DNA of 64,000 nt from Catenaria anguillulae PL171 (taxonomy: Eukaryota; Blastocladiomycota; Blastocladiomycetes; Blastocladiales; Catenariaceae), in assembly GCA_002102555.1 (NCBI GenBank), contig MCFL01000008.1:558001-622000 (forward strand). The letters run 5' to 3'. The position numbers and the translations under genes were made by a program. The notes under the pieces are model-generated. The model was given only the letters and a program-made list of their open reading frames with translations, did not search any database and was not told the DNA's origin. Positions 11,543 to 21,439 of the stretch are shown in pieces (positions within the stretch are counted from its first letter, which is position 1; every line of letters starts with the position of its first letter).

Positions 11543-11659
11543 TTCGCCCGAGCCAAACATTCATTGCCCCTTGATTCTGTCTATATCTTCAATTTTTGTC
11601 CGCGTTTCGTTTTTATTGAACACATTCCTTTTGGGATGCAATGCACAGATAAGTAAGCA

Positions 11660-13183
11660 ATGACAACCCAACGCAATCCAGTAAAAATGACCCCGTCAAC
11701 CCCACGCCGCCGCCGCCATGGCCCATCGCATGCCAATGGCACTCGCACTACAGCACCCCAACACGACGAGCAGCCCCGCCAACCACGACGCCGCGGACCA
11801 CCCGCGACAAAAAACAAGGCAAAACCGGTCCAGCTGGACGACGGCGGCGACGACGACGACGTGACCGAGCTCGAGGCCATGTTGGCCATGATTGAAGTGT
11901 CTGCCGCGGCGCTGCCGCGAGCGCATGTGTCCAAGGCAGCGGATCCGATGCATGGCGAGGGGGATGAGGATTCAGAGTCGCCAGTGGATGATGAGGAGGA
12001 TCTGGCCCGCCATGTCAAGACTGTGCATGAGCGCGGTAGCGACTCTACGACGGCCGCGAGTAGATCGACTGATGGCGCCGTCGCGATCGGCCGACCGGTC
12101 AATGCCGGGTTCGACGACGATGAAATGCTGGTGAGTGATTCGGAGGGCAGCGACGACGACTTGGGCCAACCAAGTGTTCCCACTTCTCCTCGACCGATTC
12201 CAACGCAAACCAATGCCAGTCACCGGCAACATCGAGCCCGACAAATGACTCCCGAAACCAAATCGACAACCCGCTCCAAAACCAAGACTCCAGTCCAAGA
12301 GCCCACCGGCCAATTCATGGCCTTTGTTGGTAACATTTGTCCACACGCTTGCAACGCGGATATCGTGTCCTTTATTGCCTCGCTCACCGCAAACGCATCT
12401 TTCATCAACCCGCGCCCAGCCCGTCCTCACAAGCACATAACTGGAACCACATCAACGCCATCTTCGTCGCATGTCCGTGGCGTGTACGTGACATTTGCAT
12501 CCAATGCACATGCAGTTGACTTTGTCCAGCAAGTCAATTGCCTGAATGCCAAGCAATGTGTGCAGATTGCGGCCGAGGGAGAGCAGGGCAGGGTGTGGGT
12601 GAGTTATGTGGACCTCAAGACGGGAAAGCAGGTTGGATGGCGTGCGCGGAATCAAGGGTCGCTGCATCCGGCAAACAAGGCCAAGTTGGAAGAGGTGGCG
12701 TTGCAAACAAGAAAATCGTGGCGGTCGTCCCCTACCAAGCAAGAGTGGACACCAGCGGCGCCCGCCGCATCGCCGCGTCGTCATCGGGCGCACAATGGAT
12801 CTCATGATGAACAGCAACAACTAGGCCCACAACCAAGCGCACACGCGCAAATGCCACCGCCTCTTCCGGCTCCAGCGCGGCGTGTTCCGTGGCGGCCGCC
12901 AGGTGGACCGCTGGAAATGATGTCGACGGGTGTGGTTATGCCTGATCCAGCGCGGACGCCAAGACATGCGCTTGCCCAGGTATACCTGAAGCCCAAGCCA
13001 TTGGCAAACCATGATCCTGTTACACCTGGGGTGACGATCATGGTCGAGGTGCAGGAAGCAGATGAAAGAGAGATTGACGAGGACAGGATGACGGCGAGCG
13101 AGGACGACGACGAGGATGTTGAGCATGTCGCGGGATCTGGGCAAGAAGGGGCGAGGGCTGGCCTGGGTCGAGTTGGATGGTGA
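11660..13183 (+). CDS. Family A member 3: acidic N-terminus plus one RRM-like module
   Basis: Intact frame of 507 codons from ATG 11660. It starts with a basic, Pro/Arg-rich segment, then an acidic low-complexity stretch ('DDGGDDDDVTELEAML'). One RRM-like module lies at about residues 215-315: 'FMAFVGNICPHACNADIV' and 'RGVYVTFASNAHAVDFVQQV', the positions of strands 1 and 3 in the other copies. The N-terminal 'VVVLLP' module is not recognisable here. The C-terminus is Pro-rich and then acidic ('EADEREIDEDRMTASEDDDEDVE'). Same orientation as member 4 just downstream. Probably nuclear or RNA-associated by composition; that is inference only. Confidence 0.75.
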   Translation: MTTQRNPVKMTPSTPRRRRHGPSHANGTRTTAPQHDEQPRQPRRRGPPATKNKAKPVQLDDGGDDDDVTELEAMLAMIEVSAAALPRAHVSKAADPMHGEGDEDSESPVDDEEDLARHVKTVHERGSDSTTAASRSTDGAVAIGRPVNAGFDDDEMLVSDSEGSDDDLGQPSVPTSPRPIPTQTNASHRQHRARQMTPETKSTTRSKTKTPVQEPTGQFMAFVGNICPHACNADIVSFIASLTANASFINPRPARPHKHITGTTSTPSSSHVRGVYVTFASNAHAVDFVQQVNCLNAKQCVQIAAEGEQGRVWVSYVDLKTGKQVGWRARNQGSLHPANKAKLEEVALQTRKSWRSSPTKQEWTPAAPAASPRRHRAHNGSHDEQQQLGPQPSAHAQMPPPLPAPARRVPWRPPGGPLEMMSTGVVMPDPARTPRHALAQVYLKPKPLANHDPVTPGVTIMVEVQEADEREIDEDRMTASEDDDEDVEHVAGSGQEGARAGLGRVGW

Positions 13184-13300
13184 GATCCTGATCCTGATTT
13201 TGATCGAGTTCGGGTTCAATCGTGAGGAGCCACATGTGCAAAATCATGATCACACAACATTTTCGACAGAGTAATCAATACCGCCTGACACTGACACTTG

Positions 13301-14443
13301 ATGCAATCATCCGTCGCTGCCGTTTCGCTGACAGTTCATCACAGAATGACCCAGACCAATGAGTCACCGGGTGTTGCCTCCGCCACCGTTGCCAATCCTG
13401 ACTCCCATCCGATGGATCATCAGCAGACGGGATCCGTGCCCGTGCTTGTGATGCTGCCTCCGCAACTGACCGTCCTCCAACCTGACGCCCTGAATGCGGC
13501 CGCCCAAGCCGTCGCCAATGCACTCGCCCAGTCCCTCAACCTGCCCGCCGACCTGGCGTCGCAGCTCGCAGTCACCATCGCACCCAACCCTGCGGCGATG
13601 GGCTTTTTTCACGCATCAGCATGTACTTCCGCATTGGCATCTGTGCCCACACCCGCTGCTATGTCGGCCTCTTTACCTGCCATCCAGCCCAAAACCGCGC
13701 CCCAGCTTTCGGTTCCGGTGCCCCGCTCTGCCCACCACCAACGTGTCACCATTGACAACACATACGAGTCGCTCAACCGCACCTACAATACATTTTACGT
13801 CAACATGAAAAACATCCGCCCCTCGGTCACTCCGGATCAAGTCCTCGACTTCTTCACCCACATCTGCCCGCTCTCGCTGGTCCACATCCACCTTCCCGAC
13901 CGCCCCGCCAAGTTCCCCGGACGCAAGGCCGTGCTTGTGTTCAACGACAAATACGACGCAGATGCGTTCTACCACCAACTCACGCTGCGTGTCGAGACGG
14001 GCGAGCTCGACGAGATGTTTGCGCTGACGCAAGCAGACATGGATGCGTGGGCAAGGCAGTTTCCACAGCTTGCGGGCGACGATCCTTTCGGGTATAAGCG
14101 TGTGCCGTTGCGGTTGGATGTGTCGAGGCATACCATGCCGGTGCCGCAGCCGATTGTGGGCCCGAATGCCGCACCTGTTGCGTCTGCGTCGGGGGCGAAT
14201 GGGTGGGTGGGTGTTGAGTCGTGGCGGCCAAGCGCGCGTATGGCGACGAGGGTTGATGAGCCAATGAAGGTGGCGAGTTGGAGGAGGAAGAAAGATGAGC
14301 AGCAAGAGGTTGTCGCTGCGCAGGACGAACAAGAGTCATCGTCGTCATCGTCGCCAAGTAGCGAGGATGACGAAGAGGAAAAGGAGGACGAAAAGGATCG
14401 GGGCGGATGGTTGCCGGCTCGAGCGCGTGCGAGCAGAAACTAG
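13301..14443 (+). CDS. Family A member 4: VVLLP-type module plus one RRM-like module
   Basis: Intact frame; ATG 13301 or, more likely, ATG 13346 (MTQTNESPGVAS), which leaves 365 codons. The N-terminal module is 'VPVLVMLPPQLTVLQPD' followed by an Ala-rich helix and 'LPADLASQLAVTIAPN'. The RRM-like module at ~13790-14025 contains 'FYVNMKNIRPSVTPDQVL' and 'KAVLVFNDKYDADAFYHQL'; it is closest to that of member 6 ('LRNLRPSVTPSDLL'). The C-terminus ends in a Ser run and an acidic run before a short basic tail. All features fit the family A plan; role unknown. Confidence 0.78.
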   Translation: MQSSVAAVSLTVHHRMTQTNESPGVASATVANPDSHPMDHQQTGSVPVLVMLPPQLTVLQPDALNAAAQAVANALAQSLNLPADLASQLAVTIAPNPAAMGFFHASACTSALASVPTPAAMSASLPAIQPKTAPQLSVPVPRSAHHQRVTIDNTYESLNRTYNTFYVNMKNIRPSVTPDQVLDFFTHICPLSLVHIHLPDRPAKFPGRKAVLVFNDKYDADAFYHQLTLRVETGELDEMFALTQADMDAWARQFPQLAGDDPFGYKRVPLRLDVSRHTMPVPQPIVGPNAAPVASASGANGWVGVESWRPSARMATRVDEPMKVASWRRKKDEQQEVVAAQDEQESSSSSSPSSEDDEEEKEDEKDRGGWLPARARASRN

Positions 14444-14559
14444 ACATGTGGGTTGTATCAATCGTGAAAGATCGCATAGCACGAATACAGTCATCATCAT
14501 TATCATCAGCATAGCTTATGCTGGGCATTGTGATGTTATTCGTGCATGAGCAAGTAAAA

Positions 14560-16051
14560 GATGCACATGGGACAGTGCCCCAACGCAATCGCTTCCCATT
14601 ACAAAGTGGGCAATGCCTGCCACTATCAGATCTCCCCTTCTTCGTACGCTTTCAATAGCAATCTGTACGAAATGATCTTCAGGATGTATTCGCAATGTTC
14701 TCGGGGATACGACTTTGCCGCGGACCAAAGATTTTCTATCGCTGACGTCCAATGGGTAGGTACATGTAAGGGTGCGAGAACATGAGACACGTATGGTTGA
14801 GCTTGAGCTGGGCAATATACGACATGGGAACGGCAATCCTGAGCTCGCCATGGCACTCGCAAACAAAAGAAGAGATCATGTTGCCTTTTCCGCGACTCTT
14901 CTTCTCGAGGGAATGCGACCACCGAGGCATCCAAAACACCGTCTTCCCATCATTTGCCATGAACGTGCACTCGTCGTGGTACACGGGAAGGAGCAAACAG
15001 GTCCTGGTAGCCAAGTCTGGGTCAACCATGCGAGACATTTGCAAGTGCTTGCCACCGGCGCACCGCTTGCAGCTCTTGCCACACACGACCTCATGCCCCA
15101 CTGCGTCCGTGACGATTGTGGCCAGCGCACACTTGTCCAGGGCATCAAACTCGGCACGGGTCATGTACGACTCCTCAACTTTGCAGGTGCAGGTCGCAGA
15201 GGCGTCCATTGCCGAAATGAAGGCGTTGCGAGCAGCAATGACGTCGTCACGGCATGTACTGTCAGTGTAGGCGCCCTTCGTGTCCGTTCCATAGACCCAT
15301 CCAAGAGCCCGAAGCCACCGTTTTGCCGTGCGAATGGACATGCTTGATGGACCACGTGTTTGCATGGCCAGACTGGTCATGGCGTCGGCTCCAAACTTGG
15401 GCACGAGAATGGCGGATGACACCCAGCGAGCAAACGCGAGTGGCTTGGCAGTGCCGCGAGGTTGCTCACGAAGCCATTCACGCATCTTGTCCATGGACGA
15501 GCTGAGCAGCTCGCGGCCTGCTTGGATCGATTGCCGCCGCTCATACGCTTGCGCAACGGGTTGGTCTGTAAAAGGGAAAGGTATTCCGACTTGACCACAC
15601 CGTGGCGTCTGTCATGCAGAAAGGCACGGGAAGAGGCGAGCTTGCGCGCGGTAACGTTGCTGAAGTTATCCAACCGGTAGTAGCAATACAAGTGCACTGC
15701 CAAAGCCCGCCGGAATTGAGGGCGGTTCAGCGCCGTTGGACCGACAGTGGCAAGAAGAGGGCTGACGGCTTGGAGAACCTTGGCGATTTCTTGCCGCTCG
15801 GTTTCCGTGACGGGGATGTGTTGTGCATCCGCTCACTGCCATGGCAGGTGTCGCATTTCTATCATACGTGTGCGCAGCCGTCGGATTTGGAGACGTTGGA
15901 GACCCGGGCGTCTCGACAGGACACAGCGCTTGGTGGAAAGGAGACGAATCTTGGTCTGGGTCTGGGGCGGACGTGCGGGGCGGTTTTCTTGACGGCGGCT
16001 TGGCAACGGACATGCGGGCAACTGGGTCAGACGTTGTATGTACTGATCCAT
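14560..16051 (-). mobile_element. Degraded DDE transposase gene of a DNA transposon
   Basis: On the minus strand, ordered fragments resemble a DDE-superfamily transposase common in fungi and oomycetes. An N-terminal helix-rich part is at ~15835-15610 ('VTETERQEIAKVLQAV'). A pairing/DNA-binding-like part at ~15385-15240 reads 'TAKRWLRALGWVYGTDTKG'. The first catalytic Asp region at ~14995-14870 reads 'VYHDECTFMANDGKTVFWM' followed by a K/G motif. A C-terminal segment at ~14760-14680 reads 'AIENLWSAAKSYPREHCEY', like the family's NPIE..W..K motif. The stretch between 'CHGELR' and 'AIENLW' is too short to hold the second catalytic Asp, so part of the core is deleted. A stop lies near 15835 (a GTGAGC splice site there is an alternative), and a frame change near 14680 breaks the end. 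An intron ending in TTTTACAG at ~15565 is likely. Terminal inverted repeats were not identified. Confidence 0.6.
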
Positions 16052-17086
16052 GCCAAAGACTCAAGACGACATGTTTACCTGCTGCCTGCCGATCGGCAAT
16101 GTACCCATGAACCCTCCGATCCTCCTTGACCAGCACACTTGACAACACAGGCGCCATCATCATGATCCTCGCGAAATCGTGCTCAACCGCTGTCGCCAAG
16201 CCAAGCCGCAACGGTGCTTGCGCTGTATGTATAGCTGAACATTGTGGGATGAGATTATGGATCCAGTGTTGAGTTGGGTTGGAGCCGGACTGGCGATTTG
16301 CGAGTTGGATCGGAGACGTGAGCGAACGTGTTGGTTGGACTTGGCGTTGCCGTCGCCCCGGCATTGTTTTTCGCTCTCTCGTCTCCCATCAATTCAGCTT
16401 GCACAGTGCATATCTAACGGTATTCGCAAACCGTTGACGTGCTTCCCGGGCTACGGTGACAGGACGACCATCGCTCGCTCTGCCAACACGTTCAGTCCAG
16501 CTTCCTCACACCGCACAATGTGACGGCACTCCCCGGTCACAAGCGGCGTTGGCCTTGACAACTTTGGCCGCAACATAGTTGACCGGTGACAGACACGGAG
16601 CATATGGGTGACGCTGTCGGCAGGTATATCCTCTCGATCTTATGTAGTACCCCTGGCGCCACACTCAAGATCTCAGTATCATACCCCTGTCTCAACCCTC
16701 AAGGCTCGATTTCAGCCTCAAATCGACCCCCGATTGCTTCAAGCTCTGCACCAAGTCCAAGATTTTTTCACCCGCTTTCCCAAGCTCTCGCTCTCTGCAT
16801 CATCTCTCCATAAACTCGCCATGAACCAGGACCGAATTGCCTCGGATCACGACCCGCCCCCGGTGCTCGCGGCCGTGTCCGACACTGGCACCGTCATCCC
16901 CCCACTCGACTTGGGTGCCCACGGCCAAGGATCAACCCGCTCTCGCTCTGCAACGCAGCGGCTGGCATACAAATGGACGTAGGAACCCGCGAGGCTGACG
17001 ACGGCTTGCCGACAGCATCATCAAACCCCTTCAACTCCTCTTCAGTCCTTGTCGCTTCCTTGTACTTGCAGTACTCCATCTCTACA
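16052..17086. other. Long region without a supported gene
   Basis: Short frames exist, for example from ATG 16821 (MNQDRIASDHDPPP) to a stop at 16982, but none has domain character. The 16821 frame could be an upstream exon of the next gene, yet no phase-compatible splice was found. Upstream transposon remnants may extend into it. Confidence 0.4.
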
Positions 17087-18174
17087 ATGTCCTCCTACCG
17101 CTCGTATCACAGCTGGTCTCGCGACTATGGACGTGACCGCTCTGCATCTCGAGATCGTGGTCATTCACGTGGGCGCGGGGTTTCCCGCTCTCCCAGTCGC
17201 CGTTGTTTCGCATCCCTCAACACCGACTGCTGGGATCACTACTCGCCTTCGCGGTCCCGTAGCCCCGTCATTGGCAAGCCGACCTCGGACCAGGCCGTTG
17301 AAACCCCGGGTCCATGGCTCATTGACTTGGGCGTTGAACATGAAGAAGACCAATACGAACACGACATGACGCAAGAGATTGGCGAGGGTTCAAGTGCCGT
17401 CGCTAGCATTAAATGGGCAACGGACGGGCCATGGATCGATGCCGGTGATTGGCCGCCCGTTTCTGCCGAGGATGCCGGCATGGTCGACGGGCAATTCGGT
17501 AACGATTTGGCAAGCGTCGCGGCACCAGCAGAGTCGAATGACGAGGCGGCGGGTGCGGGCGTTCTCGCTGCGTTGCAAGATTGGCAAGCATCGCTTGCCA
17601 CCATCCGTTGGGCCCTGCAGCGGTTTCCCGAAACGGCCCTGCAAGTGCCGTCCACCGACGAGGCCGTGTTGCATCGATGCCAAGCTGCCCAGATGCGTCA
17701 ACGGGTTTGCAAGCACGTCCTTGGCGTGCTTGCATCTTTCAAGATTCGCATTGCCATTGGAATTTTGGTGCCGCGCCGCGCCGTTGGACAAAGGACATGG
17801 TGGCCGCCTTTGCAGGTGCATATCGCAATATGTACCATGAGGAGGAGCTTTGGCTGCTAAAGCGTGAAGCGAACAAGCGCATCGCGAACTCGAGTCGCTC
17901 GACATCACCTTCTCGTGCTCTCGACCTTGCCCTGCGCTCGCCCTCACACTCTTGTGCTCTCCACTCGGCCCTGCGCCCACCGTCACCTTCCCACACTCTC
18001 CCTCCTCTCGTCGGCATGCGAGCCACCTTTCCATCAATTGCTTCCCCACCTTTCGCAGCCACCCGCGCCATTCAATATTCAACAAATCCGGGACCAGCGA
18101 TGTCCGCGCCAGCAGCCGCCCCTGGCTCCCAGACATACGGCCAGAGCTTTCCACTAGCGGCATCAGTGCAGTAG
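17087..18174 (+). CDS. SR-like protein of unknown function, one apparent frame change
   Basis: The ATG at 17087 starts a Ser/Arg/Tyr-rich N-terminus ('MSSYRSYHSWSRDYGRDRS', 'GRGVSRSPSRR', 'SPSRSRSPVIG') resembling RS domains of splicing-related proteins. A less biased middle follows, with a Trp-rich segment ('IKWATDGPWIDAGDWPP'). Around 17740-17760 coding character passes to another frame, which reads 'RRWTKDMVAAFAGAYRNMY' and 'EEELWLLKREANKRIA' and ends at 18174 after a Ser/Pro/Ala-rich tail. No good intron explains the change, so a small insertion or deletion is likely. I do not recognise a family beyond the RS composition. Confidence 0.5.
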
Positions 18175-18729
18175 GATCAACGTGCTTCATTCCAATCACT
18201 GCCACCGCCGCTTTTTGCTCCCACTTCCACCACCTCTGCCGCCAACGGCCAAATTTCGGCTTCGAACGCTTTACCCAGGCACTACACCACTCGGGACACA
18301 TCCCATCAAAACCGTGTCGCCCCTTCTTCACACCAATCTGCACCTGCACGTCCCACACATGGTACATCCACACAAGATTTCGCTTCTCGGTCTCATACAC
18401 TGCCAACCACCGCGGCCGCCTCGGCCTTCCCTCCATACATCATTCAACCCCAAAGTGTTTCAAGCTGGACCGGGCGGCATCCAGGTAACCGCCAAGATCT
18501 ACGCCAATGGCATCGTCATTCATCCCACGACGTCTGACTACCCGCACTCGTCGGACCTTGACGAGTCCACAAGCAATCGTTGTATTGGCCGTCTTGTCAA
18601 CTTCATCACGGCTGGCGCCCACGACTTGACAATGGAAGCGGTCACCTTCAATGTACGTCTGTCGATTCGCATGCATGTGCTTGATCTGTTCAGTTTATCT
18701 AACCACATTGCCCTTTTCCTAGATTCAAT
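18175..18729. other. Region of unclear coding status upstream of the kinase fragment
   Basis: A frame covering ~18460-18653 ('GIQVTAKIYANGIVIHP', 'CIGRLVNFITAGAHDL') has moderate protein character and ends at a strong 5' splice site (GTACGT at 18654) paired with CCTAG at ~18721. Joining it to the kinase exons does not keep frame, so it is left unassigned. Confidence 0.35.
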
Positions 18730-19859
18730 ACAGCCTCGGAGCATGAACGTCTTGTGGACAGCACTCAAGATTATGATCTGCATCTTCGTATTGGGCGGCG
18801 TTTCCGCTTTGTCTCTCAACTGGGCCAGTACGTCCATGCTGTCTCGTGACCTCGCAAAGGCTAGAAAGAGTGCTGTTCCCGTCGCTCACTTGAGCGTCCA
18901 ATCTTGTACATACTTGCATAGGGGCGGTTATGGTTCAGTATCTCATGCCGTGGACCGCATCTCAGGCAAAATCGTGGCCCTCAAAATCGTTTCCAAGAAA
19001 ATTGCACGCGTCCCGCCCCGCCACCCCACTGGCACAGAGCCTGTCGAGTTTGCGCTCATGCGCCGATGCTAGCATGTGTGTCAGAGTGTTTGCCAATTTC
19101 ACGCCTGATGGATTTCTCACTGCTCAATTCCTTGCCCAGCCCAATGTCGTCGAAGTGTACAATTGGGCCGAGACTGATAAGTCTCTGGTCATTGTCATGG
19201 AGCTGTATGCTTGTTTTCTGGAATCTTTGCAATCATCTCGGTTTGCTCACAATCGGATCGCGTGAGTTTATAGCATCGAGGGGATCGAGCTGGGCGAATA
19301 CGTCTACAAGAAACGGCCGCTCTCAGAACTCGACATCCTTTTGATTGGATGGCAGTTGCTTTTCGTCCTCGCTGTGCGTACTCTAGCTTTTTGTTCCTGG
19401 AAGCCCTCCTTTGCATCTCTTTAAGAACAGCGTGTGTGTTCTCTAATTCAGCACTTGGCCAAGCTGCATGTTGTTCATCTCGACTTGAAGCCCAAAAATA
19501 TCATGATTGAGCACTTCCCGGACACTCAACCGCTTGTCAAGGTTGTCGACTTTGGCGTTGCCAAGGACCTGCTTGCCTCTGCTCCCGTCGCTGCCCCTCA
19601 TGTCGCCGGTCAATTCGCATCACACTTGGTGGGCAATATCCCAACCGCCGCCAACTTTTCTTCTTCTGACCCCCACGGAGCGCGGGCCGTGACCTTGCCA
19701 CTCCAAAAGGCGCTCGACCCACACCAAATTGCCATTGTCAAGTCGGCGTACAGCACTGCGCCCGCCAGGATCTCTGCCCTGACGCCACGGCCAAACTACC
19801 TGCGCTCAATGCCGACGATTTCGGTGACGCCCACGACTCGGAGCCCATGGTGGAAATGA
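18722..19859 (+). pseudogene. Broken serine/threonine protein kinase
   Basis: Exons of a kinase N-lobe and catalytic loop are clear: 'RFRFVSQLG' + 'GGYGSVSHAVDRISGK' (glycine loop), 'IVALKIVSKK' (ATP-binding Lys), 'HPNVVEVYNWAETDKSL' and 'VIVMELY', 'LSELDILLIGWQLLFVLA', then 'HVVHLDLKPKNIMI' and 'VVDFGVAKDL' (DFG). Introns of about 60-100 nt separate them: ~18830-18930, ~19077-19139, ~19207-19273, ~19373-19451. Three defects are visible. An in-frame TAG sits directly before 'HPNVV'. No start codon is found in frame with the glycine-loop exon. After DFG there is no APE motif or C-lobe: the frame ends at 19859 in Ser/Pro/Ala-rich sequence. It therefore looks like a non-functional remnant of a host kinase, unless the TAG is a sequence error and the C-lobe is elsewhere. 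Confidence 0.6.
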
Positions 19860-20168
19860 CGGCCAATGTTGGCACGTTTCATGCAATGACGACCCCGTGA
19901 ATGTAGATGGCGTCAATCAAGTTGTAGGGCTCAATATCCATGGCGCCTGGATGTGTCAAGTTGCACTTGTCCTTCTTGTATGAAGCCTGTATCGGTTGCA
20001 TTGTATATAAATATGAGTCCACACGCACTGTGCGCCATAGTCTCAGTCGGTGATCGCTGGTGTTATTTCACCACAAAGGTCATGGTATGACAAGAGGCCC
20101 AGTCAAATTACTCGTTGCAAAAGAATCATACTCGACCAAAAGACTCACACCTTTCCGTCCAGTCACAA
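19860..20168. other. Intergenic region with promoter of family A member 5
   Basis: No coding frame. It contains a TATA-like element near 20003, followed by a short leader. Confidence 0.5.
20002..20014 (+). promoter_or_regulatory. TATA-like element
   Basis: TGTATATAAATAT lies about 155 nt upstream of the likely ATG at 20169 and is the most canonical TATA box in the window. Confidence 0.5.
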
Positions 20169-21272
20169 ATGCCCACCTCTACCGCGCACATGTCCGCTAC
20201 TCGTGCCAGCGGCACGCCCATGGAGCAGAAACAACGCGTCGTGGTCTTGCTTCCATCGACAGTCGACCTTGCCCGCCTCGACTTTATTCAAGTCACTGAT
20301 GCCGCTTGCCATGCCCTGGGCCAAAACGTGGACTTGTCGGATCTCGTGTTGACCATTGCACAGACGCCGCTCGTGACTGTGCGCGATTCGGCAGTGTTGG
20401 GCAAGGTTCGGCACGAGTGTTCCAAGTGTGGACAGCGGCAAGAGTCGGTCACTGCAGAGGAGGAGAAGGCTGTGCAAGCAGATGTGGATGCCGGCGCAGC
20501 ATCGGTCGCGGTGGAGCCGCCGACGAGCGAGGTTCATTTGGCGGAGGAATCGGTTCCTGTTGTGCGGGGCACGGTCGCCAATGCAGAAATTCCCACACTC
20601 GCCGAGCCTGTGCCACCTGGCGTCAAGGAAGCCAAGAAAACGCAAGCGAGCCCCACAAATAAGTCTTCAGATATCACGTTCGACTCTGTCCTTTCACGTC
20701 TCTCTACCCAACAAGCCCCCGTCCCGTCGACACGACAAGACGCCAAGGCATCCACGCAATCCAAACCCAAATCGCCCAATTCATCCCTCTCGCACTCGCA
20801 CGTCAAACTCCAACTTGCCACAAGCTCCAAACCAACCCAAATACCCCCAGTACCGCCTTCTACCCTCGCCTACCTTGACCCAAGGTCACCGATTGGCAGC
20901 ACCACCAAAGCTATCAATCCCACTTCCTGTCTCTTGTTCCCAGCCGATCAATCAAATCTCGTGGCCAATGTGGCTCAAGAAGAAGAGCAAAAGCTCAAGG
21001 AGATGGAAGAGCTGGATCCTGTGGACGTCAACTACTTTTTACGTCTGCTTCAAGGGTCGGCAGATCCAGCGGCAAGTGGGAATGCAGGTCCCAAAAACAA
21101 GAAGAACGACAAGGCCGCACAGCCAGAGGAGGATGTCTTCAGCGTTGCTTCAGGTGGGACGGGAATGGATGTGGTGGACAAACTGAGGTTCAAGTTCATG
21201 GAAGCTTTGGGAGAGGATAGTGATGATGATGGTGGGTTTGGTCCAAGTGATGACGACGACTTGTCCATGTAA
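20169..21272 (+). CDS. Family A member 5: VVVLLP module without a recognisable RRM-like module
   Basis: Intact frame; ATG 20169 (MPTSTAHMSATRAS) is preferred, with ATG 20220 (MEQKQRVVVLLP) as the alternative closest to the module. The N-terminal module is 'QRVVVLLPSTVDLARLDF' to 'VDLSDLVLTIAQTPLV', nearly matching member 6. A Cys pair ('ECSKCGQ') follows, then a long low-complexity Glu/Ala/Pro/Ser/Lys linker. A short conserved-looking helix ('LDPVDVNYFLRLLQG') comes next, and the end is acidic ('EDSDDDGGFGPSDDDDLSM'). No RRM-like module is visible, so this is a reduced copy. It converges tail-to-tail with member 6, 167 nt away, which suggests an inverted duplication. Confidence 0.75.
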   Translation: MPTSTAHMSATRASGTPMEQKQRVVVLLPSTVDLARLDFIQVTDAACHALGQNVDLSDLVLTIAQTPLVTVRDSAVLGKVRHECSKCGQRQESVTAEEEKAVQADVDAGAASVAVEPPTSEVHLAEESVPVVRGTVANAEIPTLAEPVPPGVKEAKKTQASPTNKSSDITFDSVLSRLSTQQAPVPSTRQDAKASTQSKPKSPNSSLSHSHVKLQLATSSKPTQIPPVPPSTLAYLDPRSPIGSTTKAINPTSCLLFPADQSNLVANVAQEEEQKLKEMEELDPVDVNYFLRLLQGSADPAASGNAGPKNKKNDKAAQPEEDVFSVASGGTGMDVVDKLRFKFMEALGEDSDDDGGFGPSDDDDLSM

Positions 21273-21439
21273 GTTTGATTTGCTTGTGTGAAACGAGGAA
21301 TCTGGGAATGCAAAATGAGCGATTGACCGCTTTGGGAATCCATTGGTATTTAACAAGACAGGACAGACGGGAACAAGAACATGGCATACAATCAAATCTC
21401 GTGCACAATTGTGCGCAACCACGCCCACTTGGGGCAAAA

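Noticed and set aside
14772-15347. Plus-strand open frames across the transposase region
   Set aside because: The minus strand carries ordered transposase motifs; the plus-strand proteins show none.
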